NCBI GenBank assembly: GCA_017650255.1
Contig: JAGCFG010000017.1
Location: 1-9,831 of the forward strand
DNA length: 9,831 nt
Direction of reading: 5' to 3'
Source of the DNA: Alphaproteobacteria bacterium
GTDB taxonomy: Bacteria; Pseudomonadota; Alphaproteobacteria; RF32; CAG-239
How positions within the stretch are numbered: the first letter of the stretch is position 1; each line of letters opens with the position of its first letter. Shown here piece after piece: positions 7,886 through 9,831 of the stretch. The notes under the pieces were generated by a model. The model was not told where the DNA came from. It did no database searches and saw only the letters and a program-made list of their open reading frames with translations. The position numbers were made by a program, and so were the translations under genes.

Positions 7886-8344
7886 ATGAAAAACTTTTTT
7901 GAAATTTTTAAAATTGAAGAAGAAAGAGCCTCAGCTCTTACATGGAGCGCTGCTACTATTGTAGGCATCAGCTTTTGTTTTGGGTGGAAATATGCCCTTG
8001 TCAGCCTGTTTTCCGTCTTTCTCACACACTCGCACAGCCTCAGGCTGTACCGCGAAGGGTGCTATGACAATGTAGTCGATGAGCACGAATACATAGACGG
8101 AGGGTTCCCGAAAGATGGATGGAAAAAACTGCAAAAAGGGCTGAAATCACTGAGCATATTTTTAGTAATTTTAGGCATTTTTCTAAGCATCATCTACACT
8201 CTACCCTCCATACAAAATGCCGACGTAAACATTTGTTTTGCAGGCACAGATTACTCCATTCCATACACCTTCCTAATTCCATTTATAATAGGTTTAATTC
8301 TGTTTTTCTCACTCATTTATAGAGCAACAAAAAAGGCGGTATAA
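7886..8344 (+). CDS. Small membrane protein of unknown family
   Basis: I do not recognise this 152-residue protein. After a charged N-terminus (residues 1-15) it has a hydrophobic segment at about 22-47 (AATIVGISFCFGWKYALVSL), possibly one long or two short helices. A polar, acidic loop follows (about 48-86, with YREGCYDNVVDEHEYIDGGF). Two clear membrane helices lie at about 87-107 (SIFLVILGIFLSIIYTL) and 127-146 (YTFLIPFIIGLILFFSLIY), and the C-terminus is basic. An inner-membrane location is likely. The only in-frame ATG is at 7886 and has no recognisable ribosome site. A GTG at 7862 would add eight residues but lies inside an inverted repeat, also without a ribosome site. The gene ends inside a strong terminator, and stretches such as 7981-8130 look richer in GC than the flanks, which could reflect transfer. 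Confidence 0.65.
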   Translation: MKNFFEIFKIEEERASALTWSAATIVGISFCFGWKYALVSLFSVFLTHSHSLRLYREGCYDNVVDEHEYIDGGFPKDGWKKLQKGLKSLSIFLVILGIFLSIIYTLPSIQNADVNICFAGTDYSIPYTFLIPFIIGLILFFSLIYRATKKAV

Positions 8345-8361
8345 AAACCGCCTTTTCTTTT
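8331..8361. terminator. Bidirectional rho-independent terminator between convergent genes
   Basis: A perfect 10-base-pair stem, AAAAGGCGGT (8331-8340) / ACCGCCTTTT (8347-8356), has a six-base loop. On the plus strand it is followed by a T-rich tract (CTTTTTG); on the minus strand it continues as a T-run too, so it can end transcription from both sides. The TAA of the membrane-protein gene (8342-8344) lies in the loop. It separates that gene from the convergent thioredoxin-fold gene, which ends at 8380. Confidence 0.92.
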
Positions 8362-8379
8362 TGTTTGCTTAAAAACAAA

Positions 8380-9102
8380 TTATTTTCTTGCAGCATCAAT
8401 TTTGGCTTGGATTTCGTTGGCAATAGGAGCAACGATTTCACCATTCATAATCAGTGAAGGAACTCCTGAAATTTGGATATTTCCAGCCAAAACATTGTTG
8501 TTTTCAAAAGCAGCATTAACTTTATCAGAGTTCATATCTGCTTTCATTTTTTCAACATCAACACCAACTTTTTCAGCCAACTCATCAACCAAAGCTACCG
8601 ACAATGGTTTTTGAACAGTCATCAAAGCAGTGTGCAATTCAGAAAATTTGCCTTGCTCATTTGCTGCCAAAACAGCACGAGCAGCATATTCAGAGTGAGC
8701 AGAAACAAAAGCCAAAGGTCTGTACAATACCTTTACATCGCCGTTTTTAGCAATAACTTGGCTCAACTCTGGGAACAAACTGCGGCAATATCCGCAAGCA
8801 TAGTCATAAAATTCTACCATAACGACCTTTGCAGACGGATTACCCTGCATCGGAGCATTATCAGCATTCAAAGCAGCTTCATTGTCTTTAACCAAAGCTC
8901 TTAACTGAGCCTCAGCAGCTTCTCTGGCTTTTTGTTCATAAGCCTGCAAAGCTTGAATAACATATTCAGGATGATCTTTCAAAACAGCCTCAACATTAAC
9001 AGCCGCAGCTTCCGATTTGGTATTGCAAGGAGCATATACCTTAACCAAAGCAACCACTGACAATAACAAGGCGACCAAAGATAATAAAAGTGTTTTTTTC
9101 AT
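8380..9102 (-). CDS. DsbA/Com1/ScsC-like periplasmic thiol-disulfide oxidoreductase
   Basis: This 240-residue exported thioredoxin-fold protein should make or isomerise disulfide bonds in periplasmic proteins. The N-terminus is a signal sequence or membrane anchor (MKKTLLLSLVALLLSVVALV, residues 1-20), with possible cleavage near VYA (22-24). Residues about 35-75 (VEAVLKDHPEYVIQALQAYE) resemble the helical N-terminal oligomerisation region of Com1/ScsC proteins. The catalytic motif is CGYC (103-106) in EFYDYACGYCRSLF, and the cis-proline loop is SGVPSL (212-217, Pro215). Conserved RPLAFVSAHSEYAARAVLAA (128-147) is typical of this alphaproteobacterial-type branch. The ATG at 9102 was chosen because AAGGA lies seven bases upstream and the signal peptide starts there. 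It is a single gene, ended by the shared terminator at 8331-8361. No DsbB-like partner is visible. Whether it acts as oxidase or isomerase cannot be told. Confidence 0.93.
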   Translation of the reverse strand: MKKTLLLSLVALLLSVVALVKVYAPCNTKSEAAAVNVEAVLKDHPEYVIQALQAYEQKAREAAEAQLRALVKDNEAALNADNAPMQGNPSAKVVMVEFYDYACGYCRSLFPELSQVIAKNGDVKVLYRPLAFVSAHSEYAARAVLAANEQGKFSELHTALMTVQKPLSVALVDELAEKVGVDVEKMKADMNSDKVNAAFENNNVLAGNIQISGVPSLIMNGEIVAPIANEIQAKIDAARK

Positions 9103-9252
9103 AATAAATTCCTTACAATTGTAATTAACATTAACATTGTTCAATGTACTCAACTTTTCGCCACATTACAAGCATCAAAAAAAAATTTACACAAAAATCC
9201 AATATTTTTTTAACTTTTATAATATAAAATTCCGAGTAAAGGAGACCTTCAA
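9103..9252. promoter_or_regulatory. Divergent intergenic region with promoter elements and palindromes
   Basis: This 150-base AT-rich gap lies between the leftward DsbA-like gene and the rightward DUF47 gene. It holds a perfect TATAAT (9218-9223) for the rightward gene, without a good -35 at normal spacing, and a strong AGGAG ribosome site (9240-9244) eight bases before the ATG at 9253. Near the DsbA-like start are a 12-base palindrome TTACAATTGTAA (9113-9124) and an inverted repeat ACATTG-TT-CAATGT (9134-9147), which could be operator sites or chance in AT-rich DNA. Confidence 0.4.
9110..9114 (-). promoter_or_regulatory. Ribosome binding site deciding the DsbA-like start
   Basis: AAGGA on the minus strand ends seven bases before the ATG at 9102, favouring it over an in-frame ATG at 9153 that would put 17 polar residues in front of the signal peptide. 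Confidence 0.8.
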
Positions 9253-9831
9253 ATGTTCAAAATAAAAATATCACTATTTTCCAAAACCAAAGCATTAGAA
9301 GAGAAAATTGATGCATTTCACGACAAACTCATCGATTCTGCAAATCTATTTGACAAAGCAATCAAATCTTTTCTTTTTTCTGACAACCGCGAAGATCATG
9401 CTTCCATTACCAAGCAAAGCAAAAAAATAGAACATAATGCCGATGAATTAAGGCGTGAAATAGAAAACCAACTATATGCCCAAAATCTTTTGCCTAATCT
9501 TCAGGCTGACATTCTCCAACTTGTTGAAAGTCTTGATAAAATTAATAATCATATCGATGAAGTTATTTATAAATTTTATATCGAACAGCCGGAAATTCAC
9601 GAAGATTTTAAACCCAAACTCAAAGAACTTGGGCAACAGGTTGCAAACTGTTGTGAAAATATGGCCATTGCCTCACGCGCATTTTTCAAAGACATTAGCA
9701 TTGTGCGTGACTACACGCACAAAGTATATTTAATGGAACAAGAATCAGACCGTACATACAACGACCTGAAAAAAGCTATTTTCGCCTCAAAGTTATCTCT
9801 TGCCAATAAATTGCAACTTGATATCCTCATA
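9253..9831 (+). CDS. DUF47/PhoU-like protein, probable phosphate-transport accessory factor (partial)
   Basis: These are the first 193 residues of an all-helical protein of the DUF47 family (PhoU-like, Pit accessory protein); the frame is open to the window end and the 3' part is missing. Family members are usually a little over 200 residues, so most of the protein is here. They typically sit just upstream of a Pit-type low-affinity phosphate transporter and are thought to modulate it at the inner membrane. Visible features are helix-forming, heptad-rich sequence throughout (for example ALEEKIDAFHDKLIDSANLF) and acidic PhoU-type metal-binding candidates ESLDKINNHIDE (about 97-108) and MEQESDR (about 161-167). 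The ATG at 9253 is supported by AGGAG eight bases upstream. The prediction is that a pit gene follows immediately to the right of the window. The family call is fairly firm; the phosphate role is by family analogy. Confidence 0.85.
   Translation, partial: MFKIKISLFSKTKALEEKIDAFHDKLIDSANLFDKAIKSFLFSDNREDHASITKQSKKIEHNADELRREIENQLYAQNLLPNLQADILQLVESLDKINNHIDEVIYKFYIEQPEIHEDFKPKLKELGQQVANCCENMAIASRAFFKDISIVRDYTHKVYLMEQESDRTYNDLKKAIFASKLSLANKLQLDILI

Noticed and set aside
9022..9036. Lipoprotein lipobox around Cys26 of the DsbA-like protein
   Set aside because: The sequence VYAPC has Pro before the Cys, which does not fit a lipobox.
9103..9153. Longer N-terminus for the DsbA-like protein
   Set aside because: It would place a polar extension before the signal peptide, and the ribosome site favours the ATG at 9102.
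1..9831. CRISPR array, tRNA, rRNA, transposase or integrase
   Set aside because: Reading both strands gave no spaced repeats, cloverleaf, rRNA-like segment or recombinase motif.

Overview
The window is AT-rich, densely coding bacterial DNA. It most resembles a low-GC, probably host- or gut-associated, alphaproteobacterium. The lineage call is an inference: it rests on the alphaproteobacterial flavour of HisRS, on a GAF-domain PtsP of the nitrogen PTS, on a RodZ-hisS-prfA order and on a Com1/ScsC-like periplasmic DsbA. No tRNA, rRNA, CRISPR array, insertion sequence or integrase was found, and no gene-free stretch exceeds about 150 bases.

Positions 1-6505 hold a five-gene minus-strand cluster that reads as one operon. 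In transcription order it is ptsP (enzyme I-Ntr), a rodZ-like cell-shape gene, hisS, prfA, and a protein with the aspartate-semialdehyde dehydrogenase fold that runs off the left edge. Spacing is tight: hisS and prfA overlap by one base (TAATG), and the other gaps are 24 to 63 bases. The cluster joins nutrient signalling, cell shape and translation (charging of tRNA-His and translation termination).

Positions 6506-6602 form a divergent promoter region. To its right lie plus-strand genes: a free-standing mannose-6-phosphate isomerase type II cupin (6603-6977), a shortened and degenerate DEAD-box helicase N-domain (7033-7779), and an unrecognised small membrane protein (about 7886-8344). The last ends in a strong bidirectional terminator whose loop contains its stop codon. 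It converges with a minus-strand thiol-disulfide oxidoreductase (8380-9102). A plus-strand DUF47/PhoU-like gene starts at 9253 and leaves the window.

The most notable observations are two apparent pseudoenzymes that keep open reading frames. The asd-like protein keeps its nucleotide-binding motif but has Ala129 where the catalytic Cys should be and has lost the other active-site residues. The DEAD-box protein keeps a Q motif and a Walker-A-like loop but has DDIN for DEAD, no SAT and no RecA2 domain. I see no clear new multi-gene defence or mobile system.
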